Made by a program: the position numbers and the translations under genes
NCBI RefSeq assembly: GCF_001936575.1
Contig: NZ_MSMP01000021.1
Span: forward strand, 1 to 64,000
Length of the DNA stretch: 64,000 bases
Origin: Tenacibaculum agarivorans
GTDB taxonomy: Bacteria; Bacteroidota; Bacteroidia; Flavobacteriales; Flavobacteriaceae
Reading direction: 5' to 3'
Shown: positions 1 to 7,892 of the stretch, one piece after another
Numbering within the stretch: position 1 is the first letter of the stretch
Layout: each line of letters opens with the position of its first letter
Notes under the pieces: generated by a model
Seen by the model: only the letters and a program-made list of their open reading frames with translations
The model's database searches: none
What the model was told of the DNA's origin: nothing

Positions 1-244
1 CATGATCTATTCTTTTTTTCGTCCTAAAAAACACCGATTTTACTACGTTTTTCAAATCAGTATTCACATGAAAATTTATAACCTCTTCTTTATAAAACAA
101 GAAAATATTATCTTCTGATTTAGCTGAAAATGTTTTATTATGAGTACTTATCACTCCAATATTCTCCAAAAGAATTGGATTTTCAATTTCTCCAACTCTC
201 TTGTCCAAATATTTTTCTGGGTTTATTAAATTTTTAATGACCAT
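1..244 (-). CDS. Hypothetical protein, N-terminal part (runs off the window)
   Basis: A minus-strand frame opens with ATG at 244-242 and stays open for 81 codons to the window edge, so the C-terminus is missing. The product starts MVIKNLINPEKYLDKRVGEI and is a mixed, soluble-looking sequence without signal peptide or membrane segment. It lies 65 bases downstream of the lipoprotein gene ending at 310, on the same strand, so it may be the last visible member of that operon. I do not recognise the family. Confidence 0.55.
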   Translation of the reverse strand, partial: MVIKNLINPEKYLDKRVGEIENPILLENIGVISTHNKTFSAKSEDNIFLFYKEEVINFHVNTDLKNVVKSVFFRTKKRIDH

Positions 245-309
245 CAATATCAATAAAAAGTTACTATTTATAATTATATCTAAACAAGTTTAGCTTTGAC
301 AAGTATTTC

Positions 310-891
310 TTATAAAGTAGGTGGAGGAGGTTTAGGAATTGGCACAGCTAAAACAATATATAATTCTAATTTAACCTCAACCTTTGAATTTAAATTATCA
401 AAACTATCTACTATTCTCTGTAATCTATTTTCTAAGCCTTCTTTTTCTTTATATACAGAGGGTTCTATCATTAAAATAGCTTTTTCTGGTGAATCAGAAA
501 AATTACCATCTTTTCCATTGTTGAGATAAAATTTTTCAAGTATTTCATCCAATTTTTCAAATCCAAAACTCTTGGTGTAGCCTGCAGAAATGGAATCTTT
601 TGATATTCTTAGGATATTTTTACTTTTAATTAGTCCTAAACTTCTTGGAAACATAGCTACTTCTTTTCTATTAATCTTACTTTCCAAACTAAAGGAGTAG
701 AGTGTATCATTTTCATTACTATAGTCAAACCTTTCATATCTTCTTATAATTTCTTCAGAAGACATATCATTCATTTGAATTGTCTGCTTATTCTTAAAAG
801 TACCTTTAGAGGGATAAAATATTGTTTTTTTCTCATTTTTACATCCAAGTAGTAAAAATGCAATTAAGAAAGTTATTATTTGACTTTTCAT
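310..891 (-). CDS. Putative lipoprotein of unknown function
   Basis: The start chosen is the second Met (891), giving MKSQIITFLIAFLLLGC: a short hydrophobic signal and a lipobox LLGC with Cys17, so the product (193 aa) should be a lipid-anchored envelope protein. This ATG overlaps the stop of the upstream gene by one base (TAATG), which implies translational coupling; the upstream Met at 900 would spoil the signal peptide. The mature part is soluble, with a charged helical stretch (EKEGLENRLQRIVDSF) and a hydrophobic C-terminus ending in a Pro-rich tail (PIPKPPPPTL). No family recognised. Confidence 0.75.
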   Translation of the reverse strand: MKSQIITFLIAFLLLGCKNEKKTIFYPSKGTFKNKQTIQMNDMSSEEIIRRYERFDYSNENDTLYSFSLESKINRKEVAMFPRSLGLIKSKNILRISKDSISAGYTKSFGFEKLDEILEKFYLNNGKDGNFSDSPEKAILMIEPSVYKEKEGLENRLQRIVDSFDNLNSKVEVKLELYIVLAVPIPKPPPPTL

Positions 892-2339
892 TATTGACAT
901 AAATTATTATTAAAAGTACTATTTTTATTAACTTTAGTTCTCTTGTTTTCCAATGAATTAAGATCATTTTGAGATAACTTATGAAGCACTCCGCTTTTAT
1001 CATAGTAACCTTCTTTAGCTTGGGCTTCTAAACCTTCCCAACCATACATTAAATAGTGATCCAAAGGATAAGAATACCCATCTAATTCTCTTAATGCTCT
1101 AGCTATTGGAATTACATATCTTTCTGCCATATATTGATGTTGTGCATTTGAAGTTGCTAAAGAATTGTCATTTTGAGCTTTATAATGAAAATATAATTGA
1201 AAAAGTCGACTTCTATCTTCTGGATCAATATTACCATTATGATTCTCATCGACATATTTATATATTTCTGCATGAATTCCTTCATGTAAAATTGTAGAGG
1301 CAAAATCTAAGTTTGTATTTCCTGTTCCTTGAAAATATATTGTAATATTGCCATTATTTAGATCGGAAGCGTTTGTACAAGCTTCATCTACAGAACTATT
1401 ACATTTTCCATATTCAACTTTTAAGGTTAAGTTATAATCACCAGCATTCTCAAATTTTTTTATAGTAGTTTTAAAAAGCTTTAAAGATTTTAATTTATTA
1501 TAAATACATAACGCTACACCAGTAAGGTTATTTGTAATCTTATCTTCTTTATCATCAGCATCAGTTTGCGCTTGAGTATGTTCATCAAAGTCTATAGATT
1601 CTAAACCTGAAGCATCACCAGGCCTACCTAAATCATCTAATGAAGATTCTCCATCTCTACTTTCCCATGTACATCTTGTCGTTACTGTGGTATGAGAATA
1701 TTGACTACAATCTTCATAGGGATTGCTTACCGTACCTACACAAGTATACCAATCTGTGGTTACTGCTTCACATCCTGTATCATTATTTCTAGCAACTCTA
1801 TTTTTATTTGAAGTGTTTTGCTCTGAACGTCCTTGGTTCATTTTGGTTTCAGAGATAAGAATACCTTCTGTTGAAAACACTCTAAACCAACCTGTATATT
1901 TCCCCCATCCTGTAGTTTGTGTGTTTTCATGTTCCCTTTTTTCAAACTCTAAAATATGGCTCAGAAACTTTCCTTCTGTATTTTTTCTTAGTACTAACTT
2001 TCTTAAAGTATGTTTTTCCTCTGTAGGAATATCAAATGTATAATAGGTTAGTTTTAAATTTTCATCATACTTGGTTAAAGCTCTAGAAAAATCTACACCA
2101 TTCATTAAATTATAACCTTTAAATGAACGGTTTTTAGATGAGATTGTATACTTCTGTAATGTGACTTGTAAATCACTATTGTCTTTAAAAAAAACAACCG
2201 TAGGTTTATTTTTTGGTAATTGTACTTCTGAAACTAGGGTTTCATCTTCATTTGTATTACAATTCCAAAATGAGAATAGGAGTGTACAAACAAGGGCAAT
2301 TTTTAAAAACTGAATACTTCTTTTCTTTTTGTTTTTCAT
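891..2339 (-). CDS. Putative zinc metallopeptidase-like lipoprotein (HExxH)
   Basis: 482 aa. The N-terminus is a signal with a Lys/Arg-rich start and hydrophobic core ending FWNC (Cys27), an imperfect lipobox. Residues about 190-230 hold several Cys (CEAVTTDWYTC, CSQYSHTTVTTRC). The telling motif is HEGIH at 352-356, an HExxH zinc-binding site, followed at once by DENHNGNIDPED, which reads like a calcium-binding EF-hand loop. A later conserved-looking stretch, YMAERYVIPIARALRELDGY, could supply a third ligand (Glu or His). This suggests a secreted or surface zincin, but the family is not recognised. It is the first gene of a coupled pair with the lipoprotein at 310-891. Confidence 0.8.
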   Translation of the reverse strand: MKNKKKRSIQFLKIALVCTLLFSFWNCNTNEDETLVSEVQLPKNKPTVVFFKDNSDLQVTLQKYTISSKNRSFKGYNLMNGVDFSRALTKYDENLKLTYYTFDIPTEEKHTLRKLVLRKNTEGKFLSHILEFEKREHENTQTTGWGKYTGWFRVFSTEGILISETKMNQGRSEQNTSNKNRVARNNDTGCEAVTTDWYTCVGTVSNPYEDCSQYSHTTVTTRCTWESRDGESSLDDLGRPGDASGLESIDFDEHTQAQTDADDKEDKITNNLTGVALCIYNKLKSLKLFKTTIKKFENAGDYNLTLKVEYGKCNSSVDEACTNASDLNNGNITIYFQGTGNTNLDFASTILHEGIHAEIYKYVDENHNGNIDPEDRSRLFQLYFHYKAQNDNSLATSNAQHQYMAERYVIPIARALRELDGYSYPLDHYLMYGWEGLEAQAKEGYYDKSGVLHKLSQNDLNSLENKRTKVNKNSTFNNNLCQ

Positions 2340-2383
2340 TTTCTTGGTTTTATGTAGTTATTTCTAATTACTTTCTCGTGCAA

Positions 2384-2391
2384 CAAATATA
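2384..2391 (-). promoter_or_regulatory. -7 box, TAnnTTTG type
   Basis: Reading the minus strand, TATATTTG matches the Bacteroidota primary-sigma -7 consensus TAnnTTTG. It lies 45 bases upstream of the metallopeptidase-like gene. No convincing -33 TTTG is seen. Confidence 0.4.
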
Positions 2392-2595
2392 TACGAACAA
2401 CATGTAAAACTTATCGTTTATATTAATTTATGTTCCTAAAAATAAAGGCTTTTGGTGCAATTTTTTACCTTTTCATATTTCTAAATGTACTCAAATTTAT
2501 CGTAACAGACACCATCTTTTGTATGTGGTATTTAAGAAGTTTGAAGATTACTAAAACATTTTCTTAGGTTATAAGAAAAATTATCTACGTAATTG

Positions 2596-2787
2596 TCAAT
2601 TCATATTATTTAACTGATTTTCAAACACTTTTTTTAATACAATTTTCCAATTCTCTGGTATGTCATCATAACTATTCCATTCTTTAATTTGTAAAAATGC
2701 TTTATATGGTTTGTCTTTTGAAGGTGAGTTGTATCGCAGAACATCTTTGTGGGGCACGAAAAGCTTTTCCGCCCCAGCAGGGAAAGT
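2596..2787 (-). pseudogene. Gene remnant (open C-terminal fragment) with GC-rich hairpin
   Basis: This frame is open for 63 codons between an upstream TAG (2788-2790) and a TGA at 2596. It reads like real protein (TFPAGAEKLFVPHKDVL, then YKAFLQIKEWNSYDDIPENW) but has no start codon except a Met two codons from the end. It is therefore probably the tail of a destroyed gene. Its upstream end contains a near-palindrome, GGGGC-GGAAAAGCTTTTC-G-TGCCCC (about 2753-2777), much richer in G+C than its surroundings. The rest of 2340-2942 shows nothing else I can support. Confidence 0.35.
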
Positions 2788-2942
2788 CTAAAGTTTTGGG
2801 TGTCTTTCCGAAGCATTGGTTGAGTTTTAGTGAAAATAACAACAAAGGAATCTCTTTTTTGGACAAGTAAATTATTTTTTGCAATGCCTTGTTTTGTTGG
2901 GTATGGAAAGTATTTTACTCCATCGAGTTTTCATAAAATCTT

Positions 2943-3116
2943 TTATAAAAGACTAAAAATATAAGACGCTATTAAAGATGAGACAAACCCAACAATAAAA
3001 CTGATAACAATGGTTTCTTGTCTAATTTTTTTAATACTTACATTACTAGAATTACTACTATTAGTTATGTTACTGTTATTATCAGCTATTTGAGAACCAG
3101 ATATATTATTCTTCAT
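2943..3116 (-). CDS. 57-aa single-helix membrane protein with N-terminal Asn/Ser-rich motif (candidate effector)
   Basis: A short frame with ATG at 3116 and TAA at 2945-2943. The start lies one base after the stop of the upstream gene (TAA-A-ATG), so the two are almost certainly translated together. Residues 3-20 read NNISGSQIADNNSNITNS, and residues 35-56 form one hydrophobic helix (TIVISFIVGFVSSLIASYIFSLL) that reaches the C-terminus. There is no signal-peptidase site. The N-terminal motif matches the C-terminal tail of the adjacent 170-aa protein. Such a layout (short homotypic motif plus one membrane helix) would fit a pore-forming or membrane-disturbing effector recruited by its partner. 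That function is inference; the ORF, coupling and motif are seen directly. Confidence 0.7.
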   Translation of the reverse strand: MKNNISGSQIADNNSNITNSSNSSNVSIKKIRQETIVISFIVGFVSSLIASYIFSLL

Positions 3117-3117
3117 T

Positions 3118-3630
3118 TTATTGATTTTTAGAGTTATTTACTGATGAGTTATTTTGAGCTATTATTGAATTTGAAATATTATTAATAACGGAATTACTGT
3201 TATTGATTTCTCTTAAAGCATTGTCCTTATCTAGAATGTTAATTTCTTCTTCTTCAAATATTATAATATCATTAATGCATTGATGTTCTTTAATATTTTG
3301 TTTTGAATAAACAATCATTTTTTTTTGACTAACTGTTTCTTTACATAATCTTAAATATTTTTCTTCATTACATGTAATTTCTTCTAATTCAATTTCTATA
3401 TTTTCTAGCGAAGTAGGAGCATTATGAGCTAATAATTCTAACCAACAAGCTATAAAACTTGAATTATGATTATCTATTGAAGCATAATCTTCTAAAATTT
3501 TCCCATCATAATCAACAGCTATTTTGTTATCATTTTCCCTACTTGCAAATAGATTCAATAAATCTGAGAAATAAAACAATTCTTCTTTCTTAATCCTTTC
3601 TAATAATTCACAATAAACTGTATAGACCAT
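3118..3630 (-). CDS. 170-aa ATPase-partner protein with C-terminal Asn/Ser-rich motif
   Basis: Middle gene of a three-gene operon, 4 bases after the ATPase and 1 base before the 57-aa membrane protein. Residues 1-140 are an acidic alpha/beta domain. VDYDGKILEDY (about 39-49) and KKMIVYSKQNI (about 103-113) faintly recall PIN-like nuclease folds, but a catalytic acidic set is not clear, so I do not assign this. Residues 150-167 read NNISNSIIAQNNSSVNNS, close to residues 3-20 of the next protein: twelve of eighteen positions are identical. The codons differ at many third positions, so the likeness is held at protein level rather than by recent DNA copying. It could be an adaptor or a switch. 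Confidence 0.75.
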   Translation of the reverse strand: MVYTVYCELLERIKKEELFYFSDLLNLFASRENDNKIAVDYDGKILEDYASIDNHNSSFIACWLELLAHNAPTSLENIEIELEEITCNEEKYLRLCKETVSQKKMIVYSKQNIKEHQCINDIIIFEEEEINILDKDNALREINNSNSVINNISNSIIAQNNSSVNNSKNQ

Positions 3631-3634
3631 AATT

Positions 3635-5212
3635 CTACCTTTGGTTTTTTAAAAATTCAGTTGTATCTTTCATTAATTCTCCACCGTAGAATTCATTAGG
3701 CCATTCGAAATAACCTTTTTCTTCAATTTTAAGAATTTCAACTTTCGCTCCATCACCTTTTAGTTGTGGATTAAATAAACATATAGCTACTTTTTCAGGA
3801 TTAATCTTTCCTTCTGATATTCTTCTTCTTAATCTTTTTAATAAATATTCACTATGTGTTTCAATAATTAAACTTCTTTGTGCTGAAATACCGATTATAT
3901 CAATAAATAAATCTGCCAAATCTGCTTGAATTTTAGGGTGAAGATGAATTTCAGGTTGTTCAACTATTGTTATAGAATCTCTCCTAGACAAAAAACCTTG
4001 TATTATTACTGGTAAAATTTGAGAAATACCAAATCCAACATCTGTTATATCCAAATCTAAATTATTTTGTTTAACTATAAGTTGATGAATTACCTCTCTA
4101 AATTCTTTTACATCTACTTCTATACCAAAAGCTGACAACCAAGAATTTACTTTTTTGGTCAATGCTTTGTTTTCTTTTAACACTTCTGCTATGGCATCTC
4201 CATCTAATGTATTGAGTGTTAGATTTAATTTTGCTTTGTCAAGCATATAATACCTTTTAGGATGAGCTCTTAATGGACTCACATAATTTATCTTTTTTTC
4301 CGAAAATTCATTTCTTAATTCTGCTTGAAACTTAGTTAAAATATGAGCTATTACATTTAGTTTTGCAGGTACATCTTCTTTATAAAAAAAGGATCTAAAA
4401 CAATTGAAAATAGTACTATCTCCATCGAATATTCTTTTAATATCGTCGTTATTTGATTGAGAAAGTTGAAATATTTGAGAATCTAAACTGAACAAGTCTT
4501 CTTTTTTATAAAATCCGATTATTAATTTTTCTTTCTGCAAAATCTCGAAAGTATTTACAGTAAAATTATTATCATCCATTGATAATTTATAATTAATTTT
4601 AAAAGATTCTGTTTTAACAGACTTTCTTAGAGATTCTAAAAATTTATATATTTCAATAATTTCATTTTTATTGTTCCTAGATAGTTTATTAATTTTTATT
4701 GAATATCTGTTTTTTAAAAAGAACTCTATTTCATCAATTATTTTAGGTTTTGAAGATTCTTTTGAAAGTATGTTAATTATAGAATCTACTATACTAACAA
4801 AGTCTTTTTCATTATTTATTTCAAGATTATTCCTAATTTCTGAAAAGCCTCTTAAAGGAAGATAAAAAGGAATCTCCGAAAAAATCCTTTTAAATTCATC
4901 TAATATTTCCTCCCTGCAAAATTCTTTTAACGCTGAACTTCTAATTTCAAACGAAAAAGTAAGATCTTTTTCAGTATTCTTTTTTCTAAATAAATTTCGT
5001 GGATCTCCTAAATTTACATAGCCACCATAAAGTTTTAAAGCAGATTTATAAGACTTTAAATCTTCTTTACCCGTTTGCTGAAACATTAACAACGATTGTA
5101 TTATAGAACTTTTTCCAACACTATTTGCTCCTAATAAAATTGTAATTGGTTTTATTGGGATTTCAACATTTTCAAATGCTTTATAATTAGATAATTCAAT
5201 TTTTTTTAACAT
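3635..5212 (-). CDS. OLD/AAA15-type ATPase with DUF3696-like C-terminus
   Basis: 525 aa. The Walker A loop is GANSVGKSS (28-36), set in the typical ABC/SMC-like opening KKIELSNYKAFENVEI. A Q-loop follows (MFQQTG, about 43-48). The second half has a signature-like GFGISQILPVI, Walker B TIVEQPEIHLHP (about 411-422) and the switch His in ETHSEYLLKRLRRR. The tail EEKGYFEWPNEFYGGEL is the pattern I associate with DUF3696. Related overcoming-lysogenization/AAA15 ATPases drive anti-phage systems (Gabija, Septu, PARIS) by sensing and then releasing or activating a partner. No Toprim nuclease domain is present here, so the output probably lies in the two small downstream genes. First gene of the operon. 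Confidence 0.85.
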   Translation of the reverse strand: MLKKIELSNYKAFENVEIPIKPITILLGANSVGKSSIIQSLLMFQQTGKEDLKSYKSALKLYGGYVNLGDPRNLFRKKNTEKDLTFSFEIRSSALKEFCREEILDEFKRIFSEIPFYLPLRGFSEIRNNLEINNEKDFVSIVDSIINILSKESSKPKIIDEIEFFLKNRYSIKINKLSRNNKNEIIEIYKFLESLRKSVKTESFKINYKLSMDDNNFTVNTFEILQKEKLIIGFYKKEDLFSLDSQIFQLSQSNNDDIKRIFDGDSTIFNCFRSFFYKEDVPAKLNVIAHILTKFQAELRNEFSEKKINYVSPLRAHPKRYYMLDKAKLNLTLNTLDGDAIAEVLKENKALTKKVNSWLSAFGIEVDVKEFREVIHQLIVKQNNLDLDITDVGFGISQILPVIIQGFLSRRDSITIVEQPEIHLHPKIQADLADLFIDIIGISAQRSLIIETHSEYLLKRLRRRISEGKINPEKVAICLFNPQLKGDGAKVEILKIEEKGYFEWPNEFYGGELMKDTTEFLKNQR

Positions 5213-5292
5213 TTTAATTTTTATTTATAAATCTAATTACACCATAAGGCAAAACTTTATGGATATCCGGAAGATTGTTATACATTAGTTTA

Positions 5293-5456
5293 TGAATAAG
5301 AAAAAGTGAAAGGAACAGGGAGACTGGTCTATTTCTTTATCTTTTTTCGAGATTTAAAGAAAGGAAAATCTTTCGTTTCATACAAAATATTGTTTGTTTT
5401 ACAGGAAAAACACCCTTTTTTGGTCAATTTGCAGTGGGGAGTTTTTTAGTTTTCAG
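5293..5456 (+). repeat. Direct repeat copy A flanking the 503-aa membrane-protein gene
   Basis: This non-coding stretch aligns over about 160 bases with 7053-7215 in the same orientation. Shared blocks include AAGAAAAAGTGAAAG, CTATTTCTTT, TTTTACAGGAAAAACACCC and GCAGTGGG. By eye roughly three quarters of positions agree. The two copies bracket exactly one gene (5473-6984). No transposase or inverted termini were seen. Confidence 0.65.
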
Positions 5457-5472
5457 TAATCAATTTTTGCAT

Positions 5473-6984
5473 TTACGGCAACTCAGGATCTTCACCATTC
5501 GTATTTTGCTCTTCTTGTTCTTGTTGGTTTTCTTCATTTGGTTGCTGTTCCTCTTCTCCTTGATCTTCACCTTCCTCTTGTTCTTCTTGTTTAGGTATTG
5601 CTGGTGCATTAGGATTAAATTCGCTTCCAAATTTACTTTTTGCCCAACTCCAAGCATCGTCGCTAAATACTGCGGCTACAAATGACACAAAGAACAATGC
5701 GTAGGCATTTAGATTTCCTGTATTTGTGGTTAAAACAGCTAAGCTTCCTTGAACCCCTAAAAACACTACGATGGCTGCTGTGAATCCTTTTATTAAAACT
5801 CCTGCTAAGTCATCTATCAAAACTCCTTTTTCTCCGTTGTTTTTCTCTCTAATAAAAGTCGAACCTCCTGCACCTAATAATCCAAAGCCTATTAAACCAA
5901 TGATAATAACTAAAGGATATGATTCCACACTCAAAAGCCAACCTGTAAACAAGGTAAAAACGCCTAAATCAGAACCCAAAGTAGGTCTAGGAGGAATTTT
6001 AGTTTGTTTGTTTTTAGCATTTTTAGCTAGCTCAATGAGAGCACTTTGGAATGAAAAGAAATCACTGTTCATCCCTGAATTCATTACATCTGTAGTCAAA
6101 ATATTGATAGCTGTTTCCTGCTTATTTAAATAACCTAATAGTATACTCCTATTTTCTAAATACCAACCCGAAAGTTCACTTTTATCTTTAAGCCTTAATT
6201 TTGCATTGATATTAGAATTATCGGTAATTTTCATTCTCGCAATGGCTCTGTCTTTCAGCTGTTCTAAGCCTCTAAAAGTGGAATTAATTTCTTTTTTAGA
6301 ACTCAATAAATTATCATTAATTAATGATAGCTTTTCCTTTAGAACAGTATCTCTATCAAATAAATATTCCTTCTTTTCAATGAATTTTATGTATTCTGCC
6401 TTTAAAATGGAATCGTTTTTAGCGTATGTTTTTAATTCTTGTTCAAGATCGGTAGCTAGTTGAATATCATCTTCTGATTCGTAACTCACTACAGGAACGG
6501 CAATAATTGATGATATACTGAAATACAGGGCAAAAACTAGCACAAAAAACACAATCGCATTTTTTACAATCGCTTTATTTATTCCTGCTACTTGATTGTT
6601 TTCGTTTGCTCCAATTTCATTTAAATACTTAGCTATTTTAGAGGAAAGAATAGCCACAAATAGGAAAAAGCAAACAAAAGTTATGGAATTATACCATAGG
6701 TCGCCATTAAATATAGATCCGATGAGTTGGTCAGTTCTTGTTTGTCCATCAAAATTAATTGCAGCGTAAATTTCAAGGAAAAAATTACGGATGATGTTAA
6801 TAACTCCTTTAAAACCTGACGGATAAAAGTATGAAGTGATTAAAAATCCAAAAATATAATACAACGGATTGACTGTGTTTTCCTTACTTACTTTTTTTAC
6901 CAGTCTGAATATAATTACCAATAAAAAAATAAGTCCTAATAATCTAAGAATTAAACTACTTAGTATTAAAGTTTGATTTTCCAT
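5473..6984 (-). CDS. 503-aa multi-pass membrane protein with acidic tail
   Basis: No family recognised. Four N-terminal membrane segments (about residues 8-30, 40-58, 95-118, 138-165) are followed by a long charged, helix-forming region (about 170-300: many Lys/Glu, e.g. EQELKTYAKNDSILKAEYIKF) likely to be a coiled coil. Then come Gly-rich hydrophobic segments (LVIIIGLIGFGLLGAGG; VLIKGFTAAIVVFLGVQGSL; YALFFVSFVAAVFSDDAW) and a very acidic Gln/Glu/Asn tail ending NGEDPELP. It stands alone between diverged direct repeats, next to the candidate ATPase system, which fits an accessory or mobile cassette. A membrane effector or stress protein is possible but unproven. Confidence 0.8.
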   Translation of the reverse strand: MENQTLILSSLILRLLGLIFLLVIIFRLVKKVSKENTVNPLYYIFGFLITSYFYPSGFKGVINIIRNFFLEIYAAINFDGQTRTDQLIGSIFNGDLWYNSITFVCFFLFVAILSSKIAKYLNEIGANENNQVAGINKAIVKNAIVFFVLVFALYFSISSIIAVPVVSYESEDDIQLATDLEQELKTYAKNDSILKAEYIKFIEKKEYLFDRDTVLKEKLSLINDNLLSSKKEINSTFRGLEQLKDRAIARMKITDNSNINAKLRLKDKSELSGWYLENRSILLGYLNKQETAINILTTDVMNSGMNSDFFSFQSALIELAKNAKNKQTKIPPRPTLGSDLGVFTLFTGWLLSVESYPLVIIIGLIGFGLLGAGGSTFIREKNNGEKGVLIDDLAGVLIKGFTAAIVVFLGVQGSLAVLTTNTGNLNAYALFFVSFVAAVFSDDAWSWAKSKFGSEFNPNAPAIPKQEEQEEGEDQGEEEQQPNEENQQEQEEQNTNGEDPELP

Positions 6985-7052
6985 CTCGTTTTCTAGTATG
7001 TTTAGTTGATTCTTCTAAAAAGATTGATGTGCATCTTAGTATAAACAAGATG

Positions 7053-7215
7053 CTTGTAAGAAAAAGTGAAAGTAACAGGGGGACTGTTCTATTTCTTTGT
7101 CTTTTTTCTGCAACTAAAGAAAATGAATTCTTATGTTTTCTACAAAATAGATGCTGTTTTACAGGAAAAACACCCTTTTTTGTTCAGTATGCAGTGGGCT
7201 GTTATTTTTAGTTGG
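7053..7215 (+). repeat. Direct repeat copy B flanking the 503-aa membrane-protein gene
   Basis: Partner of the repeat at 5293-5456. The best preserved blocks are GTAAGAAAAAGTGAAAGTAACAG near its left end and TTTTACAGGAAAAACACCC near 7150. A short piece of the same left end recurs at about 52880-52903. Confidence 0.65.
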
Positions 7216-7246
7216 CGGTTAGAGGATTTCTTAAAATTCTGATATG

Positions 7247-7726
7247 CTAATTTTCAGTAGATCTTTCGTAGGAGAAACCACCATTTTTATTTTGATTCCA
7301 TGTTTTAAATACAACACTTACACACACATTTTCTTCTTCTATATACATCACTAAATTTTTTCCTACTACATCTTTTGGTGATCCTACTGCTTTTCGGAAT
7401 GTTGTAAATGAAAGATTTGGTATGTCAGAGATATTACCAACAGCCCATTTTGTTCCACGTGGACTTACTTCTTTTGAAGCTGCATCTTCTTGTTCAATAT
7501 TAAAAATTTGACCTCCTGCTGTACTGCGTGTAATACTAACGCTTGGAGTAATATTATCCTGATTTTTAGGATCTGTTGGATTGGTACCCGACGCCTTTGT
7601 AAATGTAATGTTAGGACCACTCCATATTACAAAATTTTCTGAAATACTTGTGTTATTTGGCTCAACAACAGAACTAGTACAAGAGATTATACTTACAACA
7701 AAAAAAGAGAAGAGAAGATATTTCAT
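7247..7726 (-). CDS. Small secreted lipoprotein of unknown function
   Basis: 159 aa. The signal MKYLLFSFFVVSIISC ends in a good lipobox (Cys16), so this is a lipid-anchored envelope protein. The mature chain is polar and predicted beta-rich (FVIWSGPNITFTKASG, then PRGTKWAVGNISDIPNLSF) and ends KNGGFSYERSTEN. The WSGPxxTFTK and PRGTxWAxG patterns look conserved, but I cannot name a family or function. It sits alone between repeat copy B and the peptide cluster, with a hairpin terminator at 7846-7873 separating it from the peptides. Confidence 0.75.
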   Translation of the reverse strand: MKYLLFSFFVVSIISCTSSVVEPNNTSISENFVIWSGPNITFTKASGTNPTDPKNQDNITPSVSITRSTAGGQIFNIEQEDAASKEVSPRGTKWAVGNISDIPNLSFTTFRKAVGSPKDVVGKNLVMYIEEENVCVSVVFKTWNQNKNGGFSYERSTEN

Positions 7727-7845
7727 GGCATATGATTTAGTGTATCTAAATTACTAAATTTTAGTCAATTCTATTTGATCAAATAGCTAAAAACAACTGC
7801 CTATGAATAGGTATGAAATTATAAAAAAGAATAGGTTTTAAAAGT

Positions 7846-7873
7846 AAAAAGCTGTCTTTCCAGACAGCTTTTT
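7846..7873 (-). terminator. Hairpin terminator after the peptide genes
   Basis: The stem AAAAAGCTGTCT / AGACAGCTTTTT with a TTCC loop is flanked by A and T runs, so it can act on either strand. It lies 20 bases after the minus-strand peptide gene ending at 7893. Confidence 0.75.
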
Positions 7874-7892
7874 TTACTCATTTTATTAATCA

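Noticed and set aside
2634..2884. Two overlapping 60-aa minus-strand frames
   Set aside because: They read across the GC-rich hairpin in the wrong frames. The third frame (2596-2787) looks like the real remnant.
3118..3550. PIN-type nuclease call for the 170-aa protein
   Set aside because: Only two stretches recall the fold, and the set of catalytic acidic residues is not evident.
5434..5685. Plus-strand frame rich in Phe/Leu opposite the 503-aa gene
   Set aside because: It is the mirror of the acidic Gln/Glu tail coded on the other strand, not a membrane protein gene.
7029..7211. 60-aa plus-strand frame inside repeat copy B
   Set aside because: The matching frame is not kept in repeat copy A, so it is not under selection as protein.
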